DNA from: Micromonospora sp045209745
Lineage (GTDB): Bacteria; Actinomycetota; Actinomycetes; Mycobacteriales; Micromonosporaceae
NCBI RefSeq assembly: GCF_045209745.1
Contig: NZ_CP109273.1
Location: forward strand, 620,001-684,000
Direction: 5' to 3'
Length of the DNA stretch: 64,000 nt
Below are positions 34,159 to 41,057 of this stretch, piece by piece. Position 1 is the first letter of the stretch. Every line of letters starts with the position of its first letter. The notes below the pieces were generated by a model. The model saw only the letters and a program-made list of their open reading frames with translations. It was not told the DNA's origin and made no database searches. The position numbers and the translations under genes were made by a program.

Positions 34159-35400
34159 ATGCCGCTCAAAGTGGAACAGCGCGCAGATTTTTCGGCCGCC
34201 ACAAGGCGATTAATTGCCCAGCGGGCAGGGTTTCAATGCTCTGTGTTGAACTGCGGAAGACCAACCGTGGGACCTGGGCCAGGCACGGCGGATGTCATAG
34301 ACATCGGAATGGCAGCACATATTTATGCCGCCGCACCGGGCGGACCCCGCGGCACAGGCGGCCTATCGATCAATGAGCGCAGATCGGCAGAAAATGGAAT
34401 CTGGTGCTGCTACGATCACGGCAAGGCAATCGACTCGGATGGTGGAAATTCCTTCTCGGTATCTGAACTGCGCGCATGGAAGCGGCTACACGAGGCGCGC
34501 AAGTCGTTCGACATGCACGGAGTCGCCTTAGACAACTACGGACTTGTTGAGTCGATCTCCATAAACTCGGCCCCGGCAGCTCTTTCCGGGCGCAATTTCA
34601 AACTGGGGATGCGAAATATCATCGCAGGCCCGAATAACAGTGGCAAAACTATGCTCGCAAGGTTAATCGGCAGCGTCGCAAACCCCCACTACGTAGCCGA
34701 TATCTCGCGAAGGAGAGACGTTGATATAGCCGTCCGGTGGTTTGACCCGCAAACTCACAAAGTCGCAACGAAGGGCCGAGGCGGCGAAGTCTCCCACATC
34801 CTTGATGGCCGTCCGGTTCCATACGTTGCTCGGCCATATAAAACGGTAATGCTCTCAGATTGGCACAGCACCTCCATTGGCAGCCTAGCCTCTCTCGCTC
34901 GCTTCCTTGATGTGAACACAACCGCAATGAAAGGCCTTCTCGGGTCGACGCCCGAGGCAAGCAACATGGTCAAGGAAGTCCAGGTCGACAAAGATTCGGT
35001 CCGATATGTGGTTGACTACAACGGTCGCACCTATCGAACAACTGCCGAAGAGTCAGGCTATCCACCTGCCATGAATGACCTCGTGCTTATGGAAATAGCT
35101 GCCGTCCATGCTCAGCACCACGCAATGGTTGAGCCCACGTTCCTGGTTCTTGACGGATTTCTAGACAGGTACCAGGCCCACTTTCAGTTCGCCATGTTGC
35201 AGCATTTTGAACAAGCGGCAGGCCATGCCCAGTTGGCCGTAATTAGCCACTCGCCCCTAATTGCGCAAGAGTTTCGGCATTGGAATTTGGCTGACCTGGC
35301 CGACCGATGCGATTATCGAAGATTTGACCCTAGGTCCCCTATTGATCTAGAGGTGCAGACCGGCAGCCTTGACGGCAGCTCAGGAGTATTACTCACGTGA
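34159..35400 (+). CDS. HNH nuclease-ABC ATPase fusion, candidate defence protein
   Basis: Protein of 413 residues. The N-terminal ~115 residues form an HNH unit: C27 and C32 (FQCSVLNCGRP), H54 (AAHIYAAAPGGPRG), N79 (ENGIWCCYDHGKAID) with C83/C84 and H87, so the H-N-H catalytic set is intact. Residues ~125-413 are an ABC-type ATPase: Walker A GPNNSGKT (157-164), Walker B FLVLDG (328-333, Gly where the catalytic Glu is expected), and an H-loop-like VISHSP (H364). Lower GC than the surrounding backbone and a cargo position suggest recent acquisition. The layout is like Septu (ATPase plus HNH) compressed into one chain. The ATG at 34159 sits directly behind GAGGAG; a GTG at 34171 is an alternative. 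Confidence 0.72.
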   Translation: MPLKVEQRADFSAATRRLIAQRAGFQCSVLNCGRPTVGPGPGTADVIDIGMAAHIYAAAPGGPRGTGGLSINERRSAENGIWCCYDHGKAIDSDGGNSFSVSELRAWKRLHEARKSFDMHGVALDNYGLVESISINSAPAALSGRNFKLGMRNIIAGPNNSGKTMLARLIGSVANPHYVADISRRRDVDIAVRWFDPQTHKVATKGRGGEVSHILDGRPVPYVARPYKTVMLSDWHSTSIGSLASLARFLDVNTTAMKGLLGSTPEASNMVKEVQVDKDSVRYVVDYNGRTYRTTAEESGYPPAMNDLVLMEIAAVHAQHHAMVEPTFLVLDGFLDRYQAHFQFAMLQHFEQAAGHAQLAVISHSPLIAQEFRHWNLADLADRCDYRRFDPRSPIDLEVQTGSLDGSSGVLLT

Positions 35401-35505
35401 GAATTCGTTGAAGCCAGCCCATGCGGGTAAATCTTCACATCTCAACAAGTAGAGAATCCCATTCGCCTAGGATTACCTCTGGTGTTATACGGGTACCGAC
35501 CGCCT

Positions 35506-35949
35506 ATGGAGCATTCCAACAATCCTCCGTCCGACCCTAGCCTGCACCGCCGGCCAGATGGGGTGCACGATACAACAGTCGCGGCCTTAGGCGAGTTAAG
35601 CAAAGCGCTGGAGACGATCCATCGGGTGCGAGGTCACCTGTACTCGGCGCACCAACTTGTTGGCGGTGCGGATCTCACTCTTGACCGGGTGGTGAAGCTA
35701 CTCCGCGAGGCGGGGCACGACGAGATGGCCGACCGGGTTGAGCACGAGCTGTTGGGGCGCAACGTGCTCCCAGGCCGGTGGACGTTCCAGATCGTGGAGG
35801 AGTTCGACGACGGCTACTACGCCGCGTTCCAGGAGATCGAGCGGGACGCGCGGGAGAAGCTAGCCGGCGGTCGGCGGCACATCTTCGAGGCGGAGATGAA
35901 GGAGCGGCGGCGTACCCACGGGATGCCGGGGCACGAGGCTACGCCGTAG
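35506..35949 (+). CDS. AICE-associated conserved hypothetical protein
   Basis: Protein of 147 residues, mostly helical and soluble: RPDGVHDTTVAALGELSKALETIHRVRGHLYSAHQLVGGADLTLDRVVKLLREAGH, ELLGRNVLPGRWTFQIVEEFDDGYYAAFQEIERDAREKLAGGRRHIFEAEMKERRR. The combination GRNVLPGRWTFQIVEE is distinctive, but I know no function. The ATG at 35506 is preferred; a GTG at 35482 is in frame. It converges with the glycosyltransferase gene, overlapping its 3' end by 11 bases. Confidence 0.7.
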   Translation: MEHSNNPPSDPSLHRRPDGVHDTTVAALGELSKALETIHRVRGHLYSAHQLVGGADLTLDRVVKLLREAGHDEMADRVEHELLGRNVLPGRWTFQIVEEFDDGYYAAFQEIERDAREKLAGGRRHIFEAEMKERRRTHGMPGHEATP

Positions 35950-36715
35950 CGCTACCAGCGAAGCCGTTCGGGATCATCGAGGCTAGGGCGTTGGCTCGGG
36001 CCTCGATGATCCTCATTCGTGCCAGGTACTCGGCTGGTTCCCGGTGCGCGGCCTGGCTGGTGACCTGGCCGGGCCACTTGCGGTAGAGCAGGCCGTACTC
36101 CCGGGTGAAGTAGCCCGCTGTGACCGCGTTGGCGGCGAGCAGGAGGCCGGTGTCCTCGGAGGCGGGCAGCGCCATCCAGCCGCCCAGGGCGAAGACGAGA
36201 TCTCGCCGCAGGCACAGGGTCGCCGGGTGCACCGATGCTCGGTAGTCGTTGGCCTGCCAGAACGAGAGGACCGAGCCGCGGTCGATGAGCCCACCGGCCG
36301 GGTCCTTGTCCCATCCGGCGGTCGACCCGTCGGGCAGGAGGTCGAGTACCCGCGAGGTGGTCCAGCCGATCTGCGGGTGCGCGTCGAACGCGGCGATGTC
36401 TCGGGCGAGCGCGCCGGGGGTCAGCTGGTCATCGGCGTCCAGGACCTTGATGAGTTGCCCGGAGACCCGGGAAAGCGCCAGGGTACGGGCAACACCAGGC
36501 CCACCGGGACGGCCGCTGCCGAGACTGATCCGGGGATCGTCAGGCAGAGCGTCGACCAGGGCGCCGGTCTGCCCGTCCTCTTGGACGAGCCATTCCCAGT
36601 CCCAGCCGTCAGGCATTTCCTGCTTGGCCAACGACTCGTAGGCGCCGGGCAGGTGCTCGATGCTGGGCGCGTGGACCGGGGTGATGACCGAGACGAGCTG
36701 CGTCAAGTTTTCCAC
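35939..36715 (-). CDS. family 2 glycosyltransferase
   Basis: Protein of 258 residues, GT-A fold. The N-terminus VSVITPVHAPSIEHLPGAYESL is the nucleotide-binding strand, and VLDADDQLTPGALARD contains the DxD-type metal motif. The acceptor side has SEDTGLLLAANAVTAGYF, with an ED(T) catalytic-type acid. No membrane segment is seen. The GTG start overlaps the GntR gene by 13 bases, so the two form an operon. What it glycosylates is unknown; a role in altering a surface structure or a small molecule of the host is possible. Confidence 0.82.
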   Translation of the reverse strand: MENLTQLVSVITPVHAPSIEHLPGAYESLAKQEMPDGWDWEWLVQEDGQTGALVDALPDDPRISLGSGRPGGPGVARTLALSRVSGQLIKVLDADDQLTPGALARDIAAFDAHPQIGWTTSRVLDLLPDGSTAGWDKDPAGGLIDRGSVLSFWQANDYRASVHPATLCLRRDLVFALGGWMALPASEDTGLLLAANAVTAGYFTREYGLLYRKWPGQVTSQAAHREPAEYLARMRIIEARANALASMIPNGFAGSATA

Positions 36716-37515
36716 CGCTGGAGTTTGTGGGAGTAGACAAGCTCGGTGCGGTCGCCCGGCATCACCACGTCAGCGACCTCGACAACCCGACCGGTGGTGT
36801 CGGTCGAGGTTTTCCGCACGGTGAGCACGGAGACGCCCGGGTCGATGTCCAACAGCTCGGCCTCATCGGGCGACGGCGGGCGAGCCCGGATCTCGTCGTC
36901 AATTCGGTCCAACTCGACGCCCAGCGTGTAGAGCTGATGCTGTGTACCGCCCGGCCACGGTTCCTTGCCCGCGTCGAGCAGGTCCGGGTTCGCGGCCACT
37001 AGGTCGTACGGCAGGTAGGAGTACGACACGGTCAGCGGCGCGTTCTCGTGCCGCGAGGACGTCCAGTAGACCCGGCGCAGCAGCGAAGTGCCCGGCTCAA
37101 CCTGCAAGGCCGCCGCCATCTCCGCATCAGCTTCCACCCGGGTGTATTCGGCGTGGAACTTCAGGTCATCGACGGTCAGGCCGGTGTCGTGCTCGGTGGC
37201 GCCAGTCTTCAACCGCTCGTCCTCGTCGAGCAGGACGCGATTCTTCTCCCACTGGTACCGCTCGGTGTTACGACGGCGTACCCGCTGGCGGGGTGCCCGT
37301 ACGTAGGTGCCGCGCCCCTGCTCGGCCCGGACCAGGCCCCATTCGCGGAGCTGCCGGATGGCGTTGCGGACGCTCGTGCGCGACAGGCCCGAGGTGTCGG
37401 CCAACTCGGTCTCGCTGGGCATCAGCGTGCCTGGGGCTAGTTCGCCGCTCACGATCTTCGCCCGCAACTCTTCCGCGAGTTGCAGGTAGCGAGGGCGCCA
37501 GTCCCGGCCTTGCAC
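36703..37515 (-). CDS. GntR/HutC-family regulator with UTRA domain
   Basis: Protein of 270 residues. Helix-turn-helix: PRYLQLAEELRAKIVSGELAPGTLMPSETELADTSGLSRTSVRNAIRQLREWGLVRAEQGRGTYV. UTRA effector domain from about residue 105 (FHAEYTRVEADAEMAAALQVEPGTSLLRRVYW...). The second GTG (37515) is chosen because it lies seven bases behind a TACGGT -10 hexamer; the first GTG overlaps that hexamer. A 16-bp palindrome lies just upstream, so self-regulation is likely. It leads into the glycosyltransferase gene. Confidence 0.85.
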   Translation of the reverse strand: MQGRDWRPRYLQLAEELRAKIVSGELAPGTLMPSETELADTSGLSRTSVRNAIRQLREWGLVRAEQGRGTYVRAPRQRVRRRNTERYQWEKNRVLLDEDERLKTGATEHDTGLTVDDLKFHAEYTRVEADAEMAAALQVEPGTSLLRRVYWTSSRHENAPLTVSYSYLPYDLVAANPDLLDAGKEPWPGGTQHQLYTLGVELDRIDDEIRARPPSPDEAELLDIDPGVSVLTVRKTSTDTTGRVVEVADVVMPGDRTELVYSHKLQRWKT

Positions 37516-37522
37516 ACCGGTC

Positions 37523-37550
37523 ACCGTACCCCCTAGACGTTCCAACGTCT
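37523..37550 (-). promoter_or_regulatory. leaderless promoter and GntR operator
   Basis: The minus-strand -10 element TACGGT (37528-37523) is seven bases before the GTG at 37515. A perfect palindrome AGACGTT-CC-AACGTCT (37535-37550) sits seven bases upstream of it, the place for a repressor of this gene and the glycosyltransferase. Confidence 0.65.
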
Positions 37551-37673
37551 GCCAGGTGGTCCCGCCAGCGGGCCGCTCAGGAACCGGCGGTACGGCTACC
37601 GCTGCTCGCGGTGGCCGCGCAGGGCGCAGGCCAGGAGTACGAGGAACGGCTGAGCCCCGACGGGTGTTGGCGT

Positions 37674-38018
37674 TCACCGCGTCTCTCCGGTCCGCTCGCC
37701 GCCATCTGCTGGTGTCAGCATCTCCAGCTGGGCGTAGACCAGCTCGTCGATGAGCCGGTCCACTTGCGCGGGCGCCAGGAGCACGGTCTGCGTCGCGCCG
37801 TAACGGGTCGCCTCGAGCTTCACGGCCAGGTCCCGGCGGGCGAACCGGTCGACGACCAGTTGGACGGTGACCCAGCCGGTCCGCTCCCGTCCGATGGTGG
37901 AGAGGAGCCCGCGGTGCATCGGGTCGTTCGGTCCACAGCCTCGACACCACACCGGGCACACGACCGGCGCGATCGACGACGGCGACGGTCGCTCTGGGAT
38001 GGCAGCACCCTCACTCAT
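37674..38018 (-). CDS. small AICE protein with Cys motif
   Basis: Protein of 114 residues. Near the N-terminus VCPVWCRGCGPNDPMHRG supplies three Cys and a His, a likely zinc site. The rest (VTVQLVVDRFARRDLAVKLEATRYGATQTVLLAPAQVDRLIDELVYAQLEML) is a small alpha/beta domain. It is similar in design to the next upstream gene, with which it overlaps by eight bases; the two may be paralogues. Function unknown. Confidence 0.6.
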   Translation of the reverse strand: MSEGAAIPERPSPSSIAPVVCPVWCRGCGPNDPMHRGLLSTIGRERTGWVTVQLVVDRFARRDLAVKLEATRYGATQTVLLAPAQVDRLIDELVYAQLEMLTPADGGERTGETR

Positions 38019-38346
38019 CGCCGGCCCCCTGCTGCCCGGTGGCCTGTGCCAGCGATCCGCGAAGTTGCTCGACCAGTTGGGCTGCCTGCGGCACGGACAA
38101 CTCCGCCCAGGCGTTCCCGGCCCGGCACGTCACATGAACACCGACCATGGGACCGCCCAGAGCCTCACTGCTGATGAGGTACGTGACGACGAGCCCGCCC
38201 GCCCGGCTGTCGCCGGCCCGCTGCATGGGGCCGCGATGACGGCGGGCCATGTGCGTCATCACGGGCGGTACCAGGTAGCCGCAGCGATCCGGGGCGCACC
38301 AGTCCGGGTGGCTCGTGACGGGAGCCGGCTTGTTCGGACGACTCAT
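38011..38346 (-). CDS. small AICE protein with Cys/His motif
   Basis: Protein of 111 residues. PDWCAPDRCGYLVPP near the start and HMARRHRG could together bind zinc. The C-terminal half (GVHVTCRAGNAWAELSVPQAAQLVEQLRGSL) has the strand-helix pattern seen in the downstream protein, suggesting an old duplication. The start at 38346 is the ATG in frame nearest to the conserved part. Function unknown. Confidence 0.6.
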   Translation of the reverse strand: MSRPNKPAPVTSHPDWCAPDRCGYLVPPVMTHMARRHRGPMQRAGDSRAGGLVVTYLISSEALGGPMVGVHVTCRAGNAWAELSVPQAAQLVEQLRGSLAQATGQQGAGDE

Positions 38347-38863
38347 CGCGGCCACCGCCCGCCGTTGCCTCGATAAAGCTGGGCTCGCGTCATCAAGGGC
38401 GCATAGCGGAGCACAGGCAATTCACGGGTGGCGCCCGTCGACCACCGAGGCGAGGAGGTTGTAGAAGCCGCGCGAGGACTCGACCGACCGTTGCTGCTGG
38501 CACTCCGGGCAGATGGGCGTCTCCGAGACCACCAGGACGAGAGCCAATGGTGTCGACGATGGGAGCCGGACATCGCACCTCCACAGGTAGGCGGGGACCG
38601 GTGGCCAGCCGCGGGGGAATGCGGCCGGCCACCGGCCCGGATGAAGGCACGGCGCACCGTCCGACGCCGGACGGGTCGGGTATCGCCGAGCCAACTTGTA
38701 GGCGCGGCTACCGCAACCGGTCCGACAGGACGCCGCGCATCAGGTGCGACCAGGGCGGGCGCGTAACCACCCCTGATACGGGCCGTCACCCCAGCCGCAC
38801 ACCAGGAAACGTATCTACAAGTGGACGAGTTGTCTAGACGTCGAAACGGGTCACTTGGTGGGC
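38347..38863. other. stretch with no secure gene between two AICE operons
   Basis: About 517 bases. A possible minus-strand gene (38422-38694, TTG start) encodes ICPECQQQRSVESSRGFYNLL near its end, with a Cys pair, but has no ribosome site and unclear codon use. Apart from the operator region at 38864, I see nothing else. Some of it may be transfer-related non-coding DNA. Confidence 0.4.
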
Positions 38864-38891
38864 ACTTGGTAAGACAAGTGCCAGGTACGGT
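38864..38891 (+). promoter_or_regulatory. operator and leaderless promoter of the KorSA-like gene
   Basis: ACTTGGTAAGACAAGT (38864-38879) has the same half-sites as the pra operators with one extra base in the centre. A TACGGT -10 element follows (38886-38891), six bases before the GTG at 38898. The operator would overlap the -35 region, implying autorepression. Confidence 0.65.
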
Positions 38892-38897
38892 GACCGG

Positions 38898-39320
38898 GTG
38901 CCCGCCCCGCACTACGGACAACCCCGCTACCGCGCTATCGCCGAAGAGTTGAGGCGGCGCGTCGAAAGCGGCGCCCTCCCGCCCGGAAGCCTCTTGCCGA
39001 CCGAGAGTGCACTCACCGCCGAATTCCACGCAGCGCGCGGCACGGTTCGTCAGGCGATAGCCGCGTTACGGGAGGAAGGCTTGGTGGCCACCGAACACGG
39101 CCGTGGCACCTACGTAACCTCCCGCCAGCACGAACACTGGCTGGATGAGGGGTTCGAGACGGAAACTCAACAGCGCCGAGTCGCTGCTGACCCGGAATTA
39201 GCGGCTCTTTTCGCTGTCGAGGTGGGGACGACCCTGATGGAACAGCAGAGCCTTGCTCGAACAAACGGAGCGGTCCGCACAGTCGTCAGAACCTATCGGC
39301 TGCTCCCGGCAGAGCGCTAG
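38898..39320 (+). CDS. korSA: GntR-family repressor, KorSA-like
   Basis: Protein of 140 residues. The N-terminal winged helix is complete (RYRAIAEELRRRVESGALPPGSLLPTESALTAEFHAARGTVRQAIAALREEGLVATEHGRGTYV). The C-terminal part is only ~60 residues (ELAALFAVEVGTTLMEQQSLA...VVRTYRLLPAER), much shorter than a full UTRA domain, so the effector domain is either reduced or truncated. Matching operators here and in front of pra make it the probable master repressor of excision and transfer. GTG start, leaderless. Confidence 0.78.
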   Translation: MPAPHYGQPRYRAIAEELRRRVESGALPPGSLLPTESALTAEFHAARGTVRQAIAALREEGLVATEHGRGTYVTSRQHEHWLDEGFETETQQRRVAADPELAALFAVEVGTTLMEQQSLARTNGAVRTVVRTYRLLPAER

Positions 39321-39583
39321 AGCAGTTCACACCTTCCGTTACCAGCTGTCGGCCGGCCGTGCCGCGCGGCCGCGAGCCCGCGCGGCGCAGGGAGGCGCGC
39401 GCCGGCAGCTTCGGTGAACTGGTGGCGGCCGCGGGGTTGCGGTCGGCTCCCGAGCCGATGCTCCAACGTCCAATAACCGTGCCCAGCTCGCCTCGTCGTC
39501 GGCACTGTCCGTCCTTGTCCGTATCGTCCTCTGTGGCTGCTCGAGTGATCCTTTGGCGGATTCCGTTACCTCGCCGTTGCCAC

Positions 39584-39589
39584 TATCGT
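39584..39589 (+). promoter_or_regulatory. -10 hexamer of the ABC-3C operon
   Basis: TATCGT, five bases before the ATG at 39595, with no ribosome site between them. The operon probably starts as a leaderless mRNA. Confidence 0.45.
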
Positions 39590-39594
39590 CTGTC

Positions 39595-40572
39595 ATGGAC
39601 GCACGACGGAGCGTCACCCCCATCGTCCATCCGCCAGGCATCGCGGGAGGCAGCAAGTTGGAGACGGTACGGCTCTGGCAGGGGAATGACTGGGAGAGCT
39701 GGTGCATGCAGCTCGTCCGGCGGACCTACGGTAGGGACAAGGTTCAACCGGTACCGGCCCGCCACAAAGGCGACCTCGGCATCGAGGCCTTCACGCACGA
39801 CGGCCACGCGTTTCAGTGCTACGCAGTCGAAGAGCCTGTATCTACCAAAGAGCGGTATGAAAAGCAGCGGGACAAACTGACAAGGGACATAGGGAAGCTT
39901 TACGCACGGCAGGAAGAGTTCGTCAAGTTGCTAGGTGACGTCAAAATTCACTGCTATTTCCTGATGCTCCCATTGTGGGACTCGAAGGAGTTAGTCCAAC
40001 ACGCCACCGGCAAGGCCGCCGAAGTCAGAGGCTGGAACTTACCGTTCGTTGAACGAACGAAGTTTCGTATCATGATCACTGATGACGATGCGTTCGCTGA
40101 CGCTCGCGGTGAATTGCTCGCACGCGCGCCGGAGTTAGTTCCCATTAGCCCAGTAAACAATGACGACGCTAGAGCATGGATTGACTCGAACCTTCAACCG
40201 TACGAGACGATGGACCGCAAACTCAGGCACGTCTTCGGCGAACCTGAAAAGCGTAAGCGATACATAGAACACCTCCTGGTGAAGCACATTGAGAGCGGGA
40301 ATACTCTTACAAAGTTGCGGGCCCGCTACCCTGACCAATGGGAGAGTGTCGTGTCGTGCATCCACGGCAGGGAAAGCCTCCTTGAATTAGAGCACCTTGA
40401 CGGGAGCAGCCCGCCGTCCACTAACCTCGTTAAAGAAATTGTGCAACACCTTCGATCCGATCTTGCTCGCGATGCCGGCCCAGTTGGCGAAAAGGCTATT
40501 ACCGGCCTTGCCTGGGGAGCCATCGCAGACTGGCTGATTCGTTGCCCACTCGACTTCGAGGAAGCCGCGTGA
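39595..40572 (+). CDS. ABC-3C effector: PD-(D/E)XK-like nuclease with ABC-3C C-terminal domain
   Basis: Protein of 325 residues. The N-terminal ~130 residues resemble an Mrr/Cap4-like nuclease core: E34 (DWESWC), D60 and E64 (KGDLGIEAF), then Q74 in FQCYAVEEP. The canonical Lys after Q-x is Tyr76, so the catalytic Lys may have moved, for example to K85 in STKERYEKQ. The C-terminal ~110 residues end in AITGLAWGAIADWLIRCPLDF, a hallmark of the ABC-3C C-terminal domain that docks with the ATPase. Its stop overlaps the next GTG (GTGA). Effector of a putative anti-phage system, by analogy with Lamassu LmuA. Confidence 0.72.
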   Translation: MDARRSVTPIVHPPGIAGGSKLETVRLWQGNDWESWCMQLVRRTYGRDKVQPVPARHKGDLGIEAFTHDGHAFQCYAVEEPVSTKERYEKQRDKLTRDIGKLYARQEEFVKLLGDVKIHCYFLMLPLWDSKELVQHATGKAAEVRGWNLPFVERTKFRIMITDDDAFADARGELLARAPELVPISPVNNDDARAWIDSNLQPYETMDRKLRHVFGEPEKRKRYIEHLLVKHIESGNTLTKLRARYPDQWESVVSCIHGRESLLELEHLDGSSPPSTNLVKEIVQHLRSDLARDAGPVGEKAITGLAWGAIADWLIRCPLDFEEAA

Positions 40573-41057
40573 AGGCCGACGAGGATGTACTTGAGGAGGC
40601 GTTCGGTGAAGTGTCCACACCGATCCGCTTCCGGCATCGACCAGATCCGATACCTGGAGACCTCCGACTCGGCTGGCGCCTCCCCGTTCTGACGCTAGTT
40701 CTCGATCAGTGTCGGGGCAAGACCGCGAACCTTGAGCAGGTTCACCTACTTCTATGGTCCTTAAGAACTGAGGCGGGAAGAAAGCTCATTGCTCGCTGGT
40801 TCGCAGGTGATCGTCGGCCCGACGATCCTATCGTTCGATATGACCCAACACTGACGCGGACCATAGCACTCGCCGTCGCTACCGGCCTCGTGAAGCGGAA
40901 TAGAAATCAGACGCTAACATTGAGCCATCAAGGGCAAGACATTGCATCCGCTGTGCGGAGCCAGGAAGGTGCACTTGTAGATGAAAAGCGTGCATTAAAT
41001 GCCCTTCCGAAGGGCATAACGCAGACCAGGGTCCGTCAGATGTTGGAGTGGCAGTGA
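40569..41057 (+). CDS. ABC-3C middle component
   Basis: Protein of 162 residues, helical with a winged-helix-like part. The stretch GWRLPVLTLVLDQCRGKTANLEQVHLLLWSLRTEAGRKLIARWFAGDRRPDDPIVRYDPTLTRTIALAVATGLV fits the middle-component family of ABC three-component systems, comparable to LmuC. It overlaps both neighbours by four bases (GTGA), so the three products are made together. It probably bridges the nuclease and the ATPase. Confidence 0.72.
   Translation: MKADEDVLEEAFGEVSTPIRFRHRPDPIPGDLRLGWRLPVLTLVLDQCRGKTANLEQVHLLLWSLRTEAGRKLIARWFAGDRRPDDPIVRYDPTLTRTIALAVATGLVKRNRNQTLTLSHQGQDIASAVRSQEGALVDEKRALNALPKGITQTRVRQMLEWQ

Noticed and set aside
37560..37959. N-terminal extension of the GntR protein
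   Set aside because: Arg/Pro-rich shadow sequence upstream of a -10 element and operator; the helix-turn-helix domain starts at the chosen GTG.
38422..38694. Small minus-strand gene with a CPEC motif
   Set aside because: Possible, but it needs a TTG start without a ribosome site and the first half has shadow-like composition; kept only as a note within the intergenic entry.
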